DNA of 64,000 nt from Lachnospiraceae bacterium (GTDB lineage Bacteria; Bacillota; Clostridia; Lachnospirales; Lachnospiraceae): assembly GCA_910574745.1 (NCBI GenBank), contig CAJTCE010000014.1:1-64000 (forward strand), in the 5' to 3' direction. Both the position numbers and the translations under genes were made by a program. Numbering within the stretch: the stretch's first letter is position 1; each line of letters starts with the position of its first letter. Of the stretch, positions 34,433 to 42,413 are shown in pieces. A model generated the notes under the pieces. It was not told the DNA's origin and ran no database searches. It saw only the letters and a program-made list of their open reading frames with translations.

Positions 34433-36043
34433 TTAGAATGTCGGATAGATCCCCGTTTCTGCCAGATCAAGATAAACCGGCTCAATTTCCATATATTCAT
34501 TACTACTATTTATCAGGCTTTTATAAAAATTTCTTTGTACTTTTGCCCTTTCCGTATAAATATCTCTTAGTAAGGAAGCTTTATCCCCGTTTAGAATACC
34601 CTTTACTGCATTCTTCGTTGCTTCAATCCCTATGTCCGCCCAAATTCCAATCGGATTGCTCAATATATGGGTTTGCCCTTTTTCCATCTGATTTTCCAAA
34701 TATTCCACTCCCCTTTTATAATCCCCCTCTCCCAGATTTACAATGAATTCACTCGCCCTGTTAATTTCTCCGCTTGATATTCCGGAATAATATCGTCCAA
34801 TTACTCCAATGCAATTATCATTACAGGCCAACCTGTTGCAAAGGTTAACCGCATCCAAATCTGCTTTATAATCATCCTGTGTTAATTTAGCTCCGTTACC
34901 CGCCGTTCCATATACGTCTCCTATATATCCTGCGTTCTCTTCCAGATTAAATATACCGCTGCAATACCACCCGGCAGCTCCACCTACAAGCTCCCATATT
35001 TTACTATTATTTTTCAGAAGAGTTGCACAGATAATGGACATATGGCTTAAATCACATTTTAAATAATAATCATTTTCCTCTTTCTCATTTTTGCTGGATT
35101 GATCGTAATTATCTTTTACTACAGACTTCAAATATTCCCTTTCCTCTTCCGTCAACCCATACCTCTCCAGCATCTCATTTAACACATCCTCATTATAACT
35201 CCCCGCTATCTCATGCCAAACCGTATTTTTTATATCCTTATTTACAGAATTAGAATAAATATAAGACGCCAACATTGCAAAGTATTTTTGGTTAAGATCC
35301 TCTACTCCGCTTTGCTGCATTCTATAATACAAATCATATAAAATTCTTGACGTTTCATCATCAAAGCCAAAGTGTTCTCTCATAGCTTCAATATAAAGTT
35401 CTTTTTCTTTTATTTCCCGCTCAATCCACTTTCTGTCCAATTCTGCTATCCGGTTCAAATTTATATTATTAGTCCGATAGTCGATTGTCTTTCCATCAAA
35501 AATCGCTTCATGAAGGCATTCTATTCCTCTCTGAATTCCTGCCTTTTGTGCTTCCAATCCTCCGTAGCATCCGGCGGACGCTCCAAGAAAGTCATTGATC
35601 TGCTCCAGCTTCTTTTCTATCAGCCGCTCCGTCTTTTCCATAACTTCCAAAAGCCCCCATGCACTGGAAGGCGGATTTTTTCTGCTAAGAAGCCCCCTGA
35701 TGCAATCTATCTGATTCCTCACATTTTCCAACTCTTCTTTTAAGGCATCCTCATCCACATATCCCAATCCCGAAAGATGATTTCCGATACACACCTTATA
35801 TTGATAGCTTTCCTGTATGGTATCTTCTATCAGCATGAGAAATCCCCGAAGAACCGGTATATGCATGGTCTGGTAATAATCCCTGATACTGTCATAGGAT
35901 TCTCCCTTTAATATATCCTTTGTTTCTTCCAATTCCGCCATACAGCTCAGCAGCTTCCTTATCCTCTGTGCCGAACTGTTTAACCCCTCATTCATAATAT
36001 CCAGCTGTCCCGCGGCCTGGCCGGGACTCATAACCAATCCCAT
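34433..36043 (-). CDS. LXG-domain type VII secretion toxin with unrecognised C-terminal domain
   Basis: 536 residues from the ATG following AGGAGGAAAAAT (MGLVMSPGQ). The helical N-terminal ~230 residues match the LXG domain by pattern: DILKGESYDSIRDYYQTMHIPVLRGF near residues 43-70, then GYVDEDALKEEL and long coiled helices. LXG proteins are effectors of Firmicute T7SSb, used against other bacteria. After a linker region the C-terminal part (about 310-536) should be the toxin. It has a possible polar site in CDLSHM (His334) and DDYKADLD (390-397), a hydrophobic GGAAGWYCSG, and a tail RNFYKSL...LAETG shared with the relic. No catalytic family was recognised. Two small partner genes precede it and three immunity-like genes follow. 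No T7SS machinery genes are in the window. Confidence 0.85.
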   Translation of the reverse strand: MGLVMSPGQAAGQLDIMNEGLNSSAQRIRKLLSCMAELEETKDILKGESYDSIRDYYQTMHIPVLRGFLMLIEDTIQESYQYKVCIGNHLSGLGYVDEDALKEELENVRNQIDCIRGLLSRKNPPSSAWGLLEVMEKTERLIEKKLEQINDFLGASAGCYGGLEAQKAGIQRGIECLHEAIFDGKTIDYRTNNINLNRIAELDRKWIEREIKEKELYIEAMREHFGFDDETSRILYDLYYRMQQSGVEDLNQKYFAMLASYIYSNSVNKDIKNTVWHEIAGSYNEDVLNEMLERYGLTEEEREYLKSVVKDNYDQSSKNEKEENDYYLKCDLSHMSIICATLLKNNSKIWELVGGAAGWYCSGIFNLEENAGYIGDVYGTAGNGAKLTQDDYKADLDAVNLCNRLACNDNCIGVIGRYYSGISSGEINRASEFIVNLGEGDYKRGVEYLENQMEKGQTHILSNPIGIWADIGIEATKNAVKGILNGDKASLLRDIYTERAKVQRNFYKSLINSSNEYMEIEPVYLDLAETGIYPTF

Positions 36044-36063
36044 ATTTTTCCTCCTTAAAGTAA

Positions 36064-36432
36064 TCAGCAATTTAAAAGCTCTTTCTTTTTTCTCAGCTCT
36101 TCCCTTATGATTTCTTCCTGCTCATATGTACTTTGCTCTTCCCTCTGTAAGTCATCTTCTTTTTCATCCAATTCACGATCAACCTTGTTTCTCAGATCAT
36201 GAAATTCGTCCGAGCATTCCTCAAGTTCACGGATAAAATGTTCATCGTCGCAGCAGCCTGCAATGCTTTTAAAAATATCATGCATCTGTCTGTAAACATC
36301 CTCAAAATCATAACGGTCTGCATCCAGTTCTCTTTTTCTTCGTTCAATGCTTTCCCTTTCAATTTCAATAGCCGCCATTTTTTGATAATACGCATCATAT
36401 ATCCTCTGCTCTTTTTCATATTTTTCGTTCAT
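36064..36432 (-). CDS. Small coiled-coil LXG partner (Lap2/DUF3958- or YwqH-like)
   Basis: 122 residues, GGGGG-type ribosome site. Almost wholly charged helix: N-terminal KYEKEQRIYDAYYQKMAAIEIERESIERRKREL, a break with two Cys (AGCCDDEH, about residue 60), then a second long helix rich in Glu and Lys. Small alpha-helical proteins encoded just before LXG genes bind the LXG domain and are needed for its export. The start codon overlaps the upstream partner gene by 4 bases, and the toxin gene begins 20 bases downstream. Naming is by size, helix content and position. Confidence 0.75.
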   Translation of the reverse strand: MNEKYEKEQRIYDAYYQKMAAIEIERESIERRKRELDADRYDFEDVYRQMHDIFKSIAGCCDDEHFIRELEECSDEFHDLRNKVDRELDEKEDDLQREEQSTYEQEEIIREELRKKKELLNC

Positions 36433-36731
36433 TTCAAAAATACCCCCGCGCCTGAAAAGTCAGCTGTCATATCATTTCTCATACTGTTATCCAAATCCGC
36501 CAGAGCGTCGGCTACCATCTTTATTCTGTCGGCGTCCCTTTCTCCCGCATTACAATAAGAATCCAGCATGGAAGAAATCCCTTGATAAATATTACATCCT
36601 GTATTATATATCCCGTGATTTGTACTGCCTGCACTTATTGCCGGAACATCTCTCAAAGGTTTTGTGTAAGATTTTAATATTGCGCTTTTGCTTCCCGCCA
36701 CATAAGTATCGCTCCCCAACATAAACTCCAT
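36429..36731 (-). CDS. Small WXG100-size LXG partner (Lap1/DUF3130- or YwqI-like)
   Basis: 100 residues from the ATG (MEFMLGSD) 7-8 bases after GAGAGGG; an earlier in-frame ATG lacks a ribosome site. Polar N-terminal part with many Ser and Gly (YVAGSKSAI, AISAGSTNHGIYN), then a helical region DADRIKMVADALADLDNSMRNDM. Size and position as first gene of the toxin operon match the ESAT-6-like partners of LXG effectors. The strict WXG motif is absent. It overlaps the next gene by 4 bases (ATGA), implying coupled translation. Confidence 0.72.
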   Translation of the reverse strand: MEFMLGSDTYVAGSKSAILKSYTKPLRDVPAISAGSTNHGIYNTGCNIYQGISSMLDSYCNAGERDADRIKMVADALADLDNSMRNDMTADFSGAGVFLK

Positions 36732-37057
36732 TTTTTTTACCCTCTCTTTCATTTAATATCCACATTATGTAAACAGCTTTGTATAAAACCCCATTTTATT
36801 ATTACCTTATAAATGGACTAAATTGCTAAATATGGCAAAAATTGTAATCCTCGAGGCAATTTTTGTATTCCGGGCCCTTACGTTCAAACTTTGTTCATAA
36901 ATCATTTATAGATTTTTAATTTACATAACATCTTTTATCCATTTCTCCCCCATATACTAAATATATAAAATAAGTGTTTTAGTTATAAAAACTTTTTCAT
37001 AATAAATGCCGGGTAGTAATATCCGGCATCCTCCCTTTTGTGTATTGTTATTTCTCA

Positions 37058-37100
37058 AAGGGCAAGCCCGGCAGTTTCCCCCTGCCGGGCTTGTCCTTTT
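37058..37100 (+). terminator. Orphan strong hairpin with plus-strand T run
   Basis: Arms AAGGGCAAGCCCGGCAG (37058-37074) and its complement (37082-37098, one G-T pair), a seven-base loop, then TTTT on the plus strand. No plus-strand gene precedes it. It may also act as a backup terminator for fba on the minus strand. Confidence 0.45.
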
Positions 37101-37106
37101 ATCGTC

Positions 37107-37141
37107 TAAAAAAAGCGATGCGCATAATACGCATCGCTTTT
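37107..37141 (-). terminator. Terminator of fba
   Basis: A 12-bp stem (AAAAGCGATGCG at 37111-37122, complement at 37130-37141) with a seven-base loop. On the minus strand it is followed by a run of seven T, and it lies just past the fba stop. Confidence 0.9.
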
Positions 37142-37162
37142 GTGATCTTTAATCTTGTAGAA

Positions 37163-38026
37163 TTAAGCCTGACCAACAGATCCGAACAATTCCATTTTTT
37201 CTTTAACTTTAGCTTTGATAGCATCAAAACCGGGAGCAAGTAATTTACGAGGGTCAAAGCCTTTGCCCTGCTGATCCTTGCCTTCTTCGATATATTTGCG
37301 TGTAGCTTCTGCAAATACTAACTGACATTCTGTATTAACGTTGATCTTAGCAACGCCTAAGGAGATTGCTTTTTTGATCATGTCGTCCGGAATACCTGTG
37401 CCGCCGTGAAGTACTAAAGGCATGTCGCCTGTCTTCTGCTGGATAGCATCCAATACGTCAAACTGTAAACCTGCCCAGTTTTCAGGATATTTACCATGGA
37501 TATTACCGATACCTGCTGCCAGGAAATCAATTCCTAAATCAGCAATTCTCTTACACTCATCAGGATCTGCGCATTCGCCCATTCCTACAACGCCGTCTTC
37601 TTCTCCACCGATGGAGCCAACCTCTGCTTCAATGGAAACTCCTTTTGCATGAGCTGCTTCAACCAGTTCTTTTGTCTTTGCAATGTTCTCATCAATAGCA
37701 TAATGGGAACCGTCAAACATAACGGAAGGGAATCCTGCTTCGATACATTTATAGCAGTGGTCATAAGAACCGTGGTCAAGATGTACTGCTACAGGTACTG
37801 TGATATTCTGGTCTTTGATTAAACCGTTAACCATTCCCATAACTACATCATAACCGCCCATATATTTGCCTGCGCCTTCGGAAACACCAAGGATAACAGG
37901 GGAATTGCATTCCTGAGCTGTTAATAAGATTGCCTTTGTCCACTCCAGATTGTTGATGTTGAACTGGCCTACAGCGTAGTGGCCTGCTTTTGCTTTTTTG
38001 AGCATTTCTGTTGCTGATACTAACAT
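37163..38026 (-). CDS. fba: Class II fructose-1,6-bisphosphate aldolase
   Basis: 287 residues from the ATG (MLVSATEM) after GGAGGTAAGTGAA; five extra upstream codons are unlikely to be used. Class II zinc-dependent aldolase, cleaving fructose bisphosphate in glycolysis. Visible features: YAVGQFNINNLEW, the zinc/catalytic VHLDHGSYDHC (about residue 83), FDGSHYAIDEN, EAEVGSIGGEEDG, GIGNIHGKYPE and the phosphate-binding LHGGTGIPDDMIKKAI. The closely related tagatose-bisphosphate aldolases share these motifs, but the single-copy setting and strong terminator fit a glycolytic enzyme. A palindrome and a cre-like site lie upstream. Confidence 0.93.
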   Translation of the reverse strand: MLVSATEMLKKAKAGHYAVGQFNINNLEWTKAILLTAQECNSPVILGVSEGAGKYMGGYDVVMGMVNGLIKDQNITVPVAVHLDHGSYDHCYKCIEAGFPSVMFDGSHYAIDENIAKTKELVEAAHAKGVSIEAEVGSIGGEEDGVVGMGECADPDECKRIADLGIDFLAAGIGNIHGKYPENWAGLQFDVLDAIQQKTGDMPLVLHGGTGIPDDMIKKAISLGVAKINVNTECQLVFAEATRKYIEEGKDQQGKGFDPRKLLAPGFDAIKAKVKEKMELFGSVGQA

Positions 38027-38128
38027 TTCACTTACCTCCATATTGTAATTTTATTAAAAATATAAACTTTTTATTGTGTATATTATACTTATATCGCAAG
38101 AAGCCGGGCGATGCAACACATCATTTGG

Positions 38129-38165
38129 CGAATGCGTTTTGATAATAACCACTTGTGGTTATTAT
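38129..38165. promoter_or_regulatory. Operator-like palindrome and weak cre-like site upstream of fba
   Basis: A near-perfect palindrome with 11-bp arms and a two-base centre (ATAATAACCAC-TT-GTGGTTATTAT, 38142-38165). Next to it, CGAATGCGTTTTGA (38129-38142) agrees with the catabolite-response consensus at 11 of 14 positions but misses two conserved ends. On the minus strand TATAAT falls within the palindrome edge, 17 bases after TTCCAT. Regulation of fba by these sites is inference. Confidence 0.45.
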
Positions 38166-38266
38166 ACCTTATCTTGTTTTAAAATGGAATAAGAAGATGT
38201 AAATTTGTTCCAAAATTTATAACAAGCCCTCCCCGCAAAAAACTTTCCGCAAAGTCAACGCCTCAA

Positions 38267-39178
38267 TTATATGAGGGGAGACTTGTCCCTGTCCGGAATA
38301 ATCAGATGCAGGGCCTGAAAAGCATTCCGGATGGATACCGTTTTGTGCTTCCCGCCAAATTCTCCATCCAAAGTCCAGGGAATCTCTTCAGCGCTTTCTA
38401 CGGTAATTGCCGAAGTTTTAAAGGTCTGCATATAATCGCTGTGAATTTTGTTTCCCAGAATGGATGTGACAATCAGGTTCAGTTCCACCATATTATAGGG
38501 GGCCTTGATTAAAGTCACTTCAAAAAGACCGTCGTTTAAATCCACGTTTTTGCCTGTAATTTTGGAAAATCCGCCCACGGAACGGGAGTTGGTTATCATG
38601 CCGAACATATAATCCCCTTCCAAAACATTTCCTTCATATTCCGCCTTTATATGGTAAACCGGAATGGAACTGATTCTCTTAGCCCCCTCCAGCACATAGG
38701 CAAGGTGTCCCAGCACATTTTTGACCTGCTGCTTTGTTTCATAGGACACATCCGTAAAAAGTCCGAACGCCGCTATATAAACAAAGATATCGTCATTGAA
38801 TATACCCGCATCACAGGCATATTCCCTGCCGTTTACAATATCCGCCGCCGCTTTCTGCATATTTCCCGATATTTTCAGGCTTTTTGCAAAATCATTGGTT
38901 GTTCCTGCAGGCACATAGCCTATAGGAATCTTATTCTGACATTTCATCATGCCCGTTACCACTTCGTCCAGGGTTCCATCGCCGCCGCTGCATACCACCA
39001 GCTCATAATCCCCACTTCTGCTCAAAACCGCTTCCGTCGCATCCCCCTGTTTCTGGGTCGGCCTTGCCGTAACAGTGTACCCCGCTTTTGTAAAAATATC
39101 TATGATATCCAAAAGATTACTGCGAATCCGGGATTTCCCCGCATGGGGATTGTAAATAAAAAGTAATTTTCTTTCCAT
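38267..39178 (-). CDS. Diacylglycerol/lipid kinase (YegS/DagK family)
   Basis: 303 residues from the ATG (MERKLLFIYNPHAGKS) after TGGAGG; eight upstream codons have no support. DAGK catalytic domain with nucleotide-binding NPHAGK (about residue 9) and SGGDGTLDEVVTGMM (about residue 65), then GTTNDFAKSL, and a C-terminal beta-rich domain ending with WTLDGEFGGKHK. Such enzymes phosphorylate diacylglycerol or related lipids at the inner membrane face, recycling the diacylglycerol released when lipoteichoic acid is made. Precise lipid not determined. It lies between the crh terminator and fba. Confidence 0.9.
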   Translation of the reverse strand: MERKLLFIYNPHAGKSRIRSNLLDIIDIFTKAGYTVTARPTQKQGDATEAVLSRSGDYELVVCSGGDGTLDEVVTGMMKCQNKIPIGYVPAGTTNDFAKSLKISGNMQKAAADIVNGREYACDAGIFNDDIFVYIAAFGLFTDVSYETKQQVKNVLGHLAYVLEGAKRISSIPVYHIKAEYEGNVLEGDYMFGMITNSRSVGGFSKITGKNVDLNDGLFEVTLIKAPYNMVELNLIVTSILGNKIHSDYMQTFKTSAITVESAEEIPWTLDGEFGGKHKTVSIRNAFQALHLIIPDRDKSPLI

Positions 39179-39254
39179 AAAAAACCTCCATTTTGCAAGC
39201 AATGATCGATTCCCGGAACGGATAAGGGAATACAGCTTCTAAAAAAGTTTCACG

Positions 39255-39281
39255 AAAAGGGGACACATTTCTTGTGTCCCC
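39255..39281 (-). terminator. Terminator after crh
   Basis: A 9-bp stem (GGGGACACA / TGTGTCCCC, arms 39259-39267 and 39273-39281) with a five-base loop, followed on the minus strand by TTTTCG. It closes the hprK-to-crh gene run. Confidence 0.85.
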
Positions 39282-39304
39282 TCATATACGCTTGTGTGAG
39301 CAGC

Positions 39305-39568
39305 CTACTCTTTTTCGATTCCGCTGATGTAGTTTTCTAAATTTTCCACTGCTGCAGCTTCATCTTCCCCATCGGCAATTACGGTAACCTGTTCCCCTGT
39401 GTTGAGCCCGAGGCTCATCATACCCATAATACTTTTTGCATTTACCTTCTTGCCTTCCGCTTCGATGTAGATTTTGCTGTCAAACATACTTGCTTTTTGG
39501 ACAAGAACTGCGACCGGTCTTGCCTCAAGTCCGTTTGCCAACTGAATTTGCATAGATCTCTGAATCAT
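39305..39568 (-). CDS. crh: Crh-type HPr paralogue lacking the PTS histidine
   Basis: 87 residues, AGGAGG start. HPr fold, but the PTS phosphorylation site His15 is Glu: the motif reads NGLEARP instead of NGLHARP. The regulatory Ser46 in NAKSIMGMMSLG is kept. This is the pattern of Bacillus Crh (GLQARP, Ser46), which is phosphorylated by HPr kinase and serves as a co-repressor for CcpA but cannot carry PTS phosphate. The location directly after whiA (11-base gap) matches the rapZ-yvcK-whiA-crh order of Bacillus. The hprK gene is in the same run. Glu at this position could mimic a phosphorylated state, which is speculation. Confidence 0.88.
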   Translation of the reverse strand: MIQRSMQIQLANGLEARPVAVLVQKASMFDSKIYIEAEGKKVNAKSIMGMMSLGLNTGEQVTVIADGEDEAAAVENLENYISGIEKE

Positions 39569-39579
39569 TTTTACTCCTC

Positions 39580-40530
39580 CTAATTCACCTTTAATCTCTC
39601 TGCAAGCTCACTCAACTTACGTAATCTGTGATTAACACCTGATTTTCCCACAGGAGGATTGGACAGTTCGGATAATTCCCTCAAGGTTGCATCGGGATAA
39701 TCCAGACGAAGCTGTGCCATTTGTTTTAGATTATCCGGGAGCCTTTCAAATCCCAAATGCTTTTGAATATACAAAATGTCCTCCACCTGTTTTACGGCCG
39801 CATTTACCGTTTTGGTAATATTGGCGGCCTCGCAGTTTACTCTGCGGTTTATAGAATTACGCATTTCTTTCACAATGCGCGTATTCTCCAGTTCCATCAA
39901 TGCCACATGGGCTCCCATAATATTCAGCAAATCTACAATGGCTTCTCCGTCCTTGAGATAAACAACATAGTACTTTTTACGGAGTACCTCCTTCGCCTCT
40001 ATGGAAAAATCTCTCAAAACCTCCAGCAGCTTTTCGGCCTGCTCCTGCTTGTCGCAGACAAATTCAAAATGATATCCCTTTTCGGGGTTACTCATAGAGC
40101 CTGACGCCAGATAAACGCCCCGAAGGTACGCTCTTTTACAACAGGAGCTTTTCAACAAAACAGAATTGACAACACTGTCCGCTCTGCCGTAGCTTCCCTT
40201 TACATCATCAAAAAGCTTTAATGCCATAAGCACTTCATTTGCCTTACGATAATCCTCAATCCGCAGCACATAAATAAAGCTCTTGGATTTCAGACTATGC
40301 TTTTTGACGGAAACACTAGCATATATATTAAATGTTTTTTTCAGCAATGTAAAGCATTTTATTGAAATAGTTTTATTTTCCGTAGAAATTCCTATGACAG
40401 GACGACAATCCTCCGTACCCCATATAAATCCGCAAAACTGGAAAATCGCAGCCAGCTCTGCCAGCTGGCAGTGCCTTGCACTTCCGGTCATGGAAAGCAG
40501 TTCTTCTTTTACCTGTTTTGAAAAGGACAT
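39580..40530 (-). CDS. whiA: DNA-binding protein WhiA
   Basis: 316 residues, AAGGTGG before ATG. N-terminal LAGLIDADG-endonuclease-like domain (about 1-200) in two repeats, including CKRAYLRGVYLASGSMSNPEKGYHFEF near residue 115, without catalytic acid residues. The C-terminal helix-turn-helix ends in LRELSELSNPPVGKSGVNHRLRKLSELA. WhiA proteins influence cell division and chromosome segregation in Firmicutes and sporulation in actinobacteria. Its place between rapZ (14-base gap) and crh (11-base gap) is the conserved Firmicute cluster, except that yvcK is missing. Confidence 0.95.
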   Translation of the reverse strand: MSFSKQVKEELLSMTGSARHCQLAELAAIFQFCGFIWGTEDCRPVIGISTENKTISIKCFTLLKKTFNIYASVSVKKHSLKSKSFIYVLRIEDYRKANEVLMALKLFDDVKGSYGRADSVVNSVLLKSSCCKRAYLRGVYLASGSMSNPEKGYHFEFVCDKQEQAEKLLEVLRDFSIEAKEVLRKKYYVVYLKDGEAIVDLLNIMGAHVALMELENTRIVKEMRNSINRRVNCEAANITKTVNAAVKQVEDILYIQKHLGFERLPDNLKQMAQLRLDYPDATLRELSELSNPPVGKSGVNHRLRKLSELAERLKVN

Positions 40531-40544
40531 AACTCCACCTTCTC

Positions 40545-41405
40545 TCAGTTACTCCTGCCTGCATCGCGGTGCATCAGGGTAAGCCCGTAATTTCCCCTGT
40601 CCTTCAATTTTTCATAAAGGGCGTTGGCAAGAGTCACACTCCTGTGCTTTCCTCCCGTGCAGCCGATACAGACAACCAGCCGGTACTTTCCCTCTTTGAT
40701 ATAATTAGGAATCAAAAATCCCAGCATATCGGTTAATTTGGAAAGAAATTCATCCGCCTCAGAAAAGCCCATAACATATTCCCTGACCTCTTTATCGTTA
40801 CCCGTTTTGGATTTTAATTCATCAATATAAAAAGGATTGGGGAGAAATCTCACATCAAATACCAGATCAGCCTCTAAGGGTATTCCGTTTTTGAATCCAA
40901 AGGACATGATCTGTATCATTAGGGAATTATATGCTTCATTCTTAATAAATATCCTGTCTAATTCTTCCTTTAGTTCCCTGGTAAGAAGGCTGGAGGTATC
41001 AATGACATAATCCGACTGCTTGCGGATTTCTTTTAATATTTCCCGCTCAAAGCGTATGCTCTCTTCAATGCTGACGCCCTCTATGGGATGCATTCTCCGG
41101 CTTTCCTTATATCTTTTAATAAGAATCTCATCTGAGGCATCCATAAACAGGACTTCATACGCCAGTCCGCTTTCCTTCATAGATACCAGCGTCTTATTTA
41201 TTTCCTGAAAAGATTTATCGGAACGCACATCAAGCCCCAACGCCACCTTGGTAATTTCGCTTTTGGGAAGGGTAATCAGCTCCACAAATGTGCTGATCAG
41301 CGCCGCCGGCAGATTATCCACACAGTAAAATCCCACGTCCTCTAACATCTTCATGGCAGTTCGTTTGCCGGCACCGCTCATTCCCGTTACCACTACAAAC
41401 TTCAT
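40545..41405 (-). CDS. rapZ: RapZ-family nucleotide-binding protein (YvcJ)
   Basis: 286 residues. N-terminal P-loop GMSGAGKRTAMKML (about residue 8), followed by CVDNLPAALI and the conserved DASDEILIKRYKESRRMHP. The C-terminal domain contains VCIGCTGGKHRSVTLANAL, the metabolite-binding part. In enterobacteria RapZ is an RNase adaptor controlling glucosamine synthesis; in Firmicutes the YvcJ orthologue hydrolyses GTP and has a less clear role. Upstream murB gap is 33 bases, downstream whiA gap 14 bases. Confidence 0.94.
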   Translation of the reverse strand: MKFVVVTGMSGAGKRTAMKMLEDVGFYCVDNLPAALISTFVELITLPKSEITKVALGLDVRSDKSFQEINKTLVSMKESGLAYEVLFMDASDEILIKRYKESRRMHPIEGVSIEESIRFEREILKEIRKQSDYVIDTSSLLTRELKEELDRIFIKNEAYNSLMIQIMSFGFKNGIPLEADLVFDVRFLPNPFYIDELKSKTGNDKEVREYVMGFSEADEFLSKLTDMLGFLIPNYIKEGKYRLVVCIGCTGGKHRSVTLANALYEKLKDRGNYGLTLMHRDAGRSN

Positions 41406-41438
41406 CTTTTTTTCCTTTCACTGCACAGAACCGAAAGG

Positions 41439-42350
41439 TTAAAAATTTCCGATTCTGATTATCTCAGGTTCCAATGTAACAGAAAACTGCTTTTCTACTT
41501 TTTCAATCACTTCATCCATCAGCTCCGAAATATCCGCAGCCGTTGCATTTCCCACATTAATAATAAATCCGCAATGCTTCTCGGAAACCTGCGCGCCTCC
41601 GACGCGATATCCCCTAAGTCCTGCATCCATGATCAGTTTGCCTGCATAATATCCTTCCGGACGTTTAAAAGTGCTTCCCGCACTGGGATATTCTAACGGC
41701 TGCTTACTCCTGCGCCTATTATTAAAGTCATCCATTTTGGACTGAATAGACGCCATATCTCCTTTTTCCAGGGAAATTACGGCAGACAGTACTACAAACG
41801 GTCTGTTTTTTATAATGCTGGTACGATATCCGAATTCCATGGTTTCATTATCCAGCTCCAGAATTTCGCCTTCTCTGGTCATAACCGTTACCTTTGTGAT
41901 GATCTGCTTCATTTCGCCTTCGTAGGCTCCGGCATTCATCACAACCGCACCGCCGATCGTCCCGGGTATTCCCGCAGCAAACTCCATGCCGGAAAGTCCG
42001 TTCTTTGCCGCCGTTTTGGCAACGGTGGAAAGCAATGCTCCCGCTTGTGCCGTAATTGTATTTCCTTCAACAGTAATGCTGTTAAAGCGTTCTCCCAAAT
42101 GCAGGATAACGCCTTCATAGCCTTTATCCCCCACTAAAAGATTGCTGCCGTTTCCAAGTATAAAATAGGAACGGTCCGTTTCAGTTAAATAATTGATAAT
42201 ATCCAAAAGCTCTTCCGGAGAGCCGATCTCCACGAAGAAATCAGCCGTACCGCCTACCCGGAAGGTAGTATGCCTGCTCATGGGCTCATCTTTCATTACG
42301 TATTCCTGTAAGCCCCGGGTTTTCAAAAATTCAAATAATGCTTTATCCAA
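41439..42350 (-). CDS. murB: UDP-N-acetylenolpyruvoylglucosamine reductase
   Basis: 303 residues with a TTG start close behind AGGTGGGGG. FAD enzyme of the second committed step in UDP-MurNAc synthesis. Motifs: NTFRV-equivalent HTTFRVGGTADFF (about residue 27), GNGSNLLVGDKG, the FAD-binding GIPGTIGGAVVMNAGAYEGEM (about residue 128), YRTSIIKN and the catalytic Ser in SAGSTFKRPEGYYAGKLI (about residue 226), plus a C-terminal Glu in TLEPEIIRIG. Cytoplasmic. It lies 63 bases after glcK and 33 before rapZ, joining wall-precursor synthesis to carbon-control genes in one run. Confidence 0.95.
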   Translation of the reverse strand: MDKALFEFLKTRGLQEYVMKDEPMSRHTTFRVGGTADFFVEIGSPEELLDIINYLTETDRSYFILGNGSNLLVGDKGYEGVILHLGERFNSITVEGNTITAQAGALLSTVAKTAAKNGLSGMEFAAGIPGTIGGAVVMNAGAYEGEMKQIITKVTVMTREGEILELDNETMEFGYRTSIIKNRPFVVLSAVISLEKGDMASIQSKMDDFNNRRRSKQPLEYPSAGSTFKRPEGYYAGKLIMDAGLRGYRVGGAQVSEKHCGFIINVGNATAADISELMDEVIEKVEKQFSVTLEPEIIRIGNF

Positions 42351-42413
42351 GCCCCCACCTGCTATTCTTTTTATATATATGGTATGTCACTTTCAATCAA
42401 TTATACCGGAAAG

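Larger units (their letters stand above)
36732..37162. other. Structured intergenic region between fba and the LXG operon
   Basis: 431 bases with no gene. In order: an inverted repeat AAAAATTG/CAATTTTT enclosing CCTCGAGG (36837-36864); the palindrome GGGCCC nearby; an AT-rich promoter-like stretch; a stem ATGCCGG/CCGGCAT (37006-37029) followed by CCTCCCTTTT; a 17-bp stem (37058-37074 with 37082-37098) followed by TTTT on the plus strand; and the fba terminator. Two plus-strand terminator-like stems with no plus-strand gene before them suggest a possible small transcript. The LXG operon promoter must also lie here, but no confident hexamers were found. Confidence 0.5.

Noticed and set aside
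39305-39568. Ordinary PTS phosphocarrier HPr
   Set aside because: The essential His15 is replaced by Glu, and the gene follows whiA as crh does in Bacillus.
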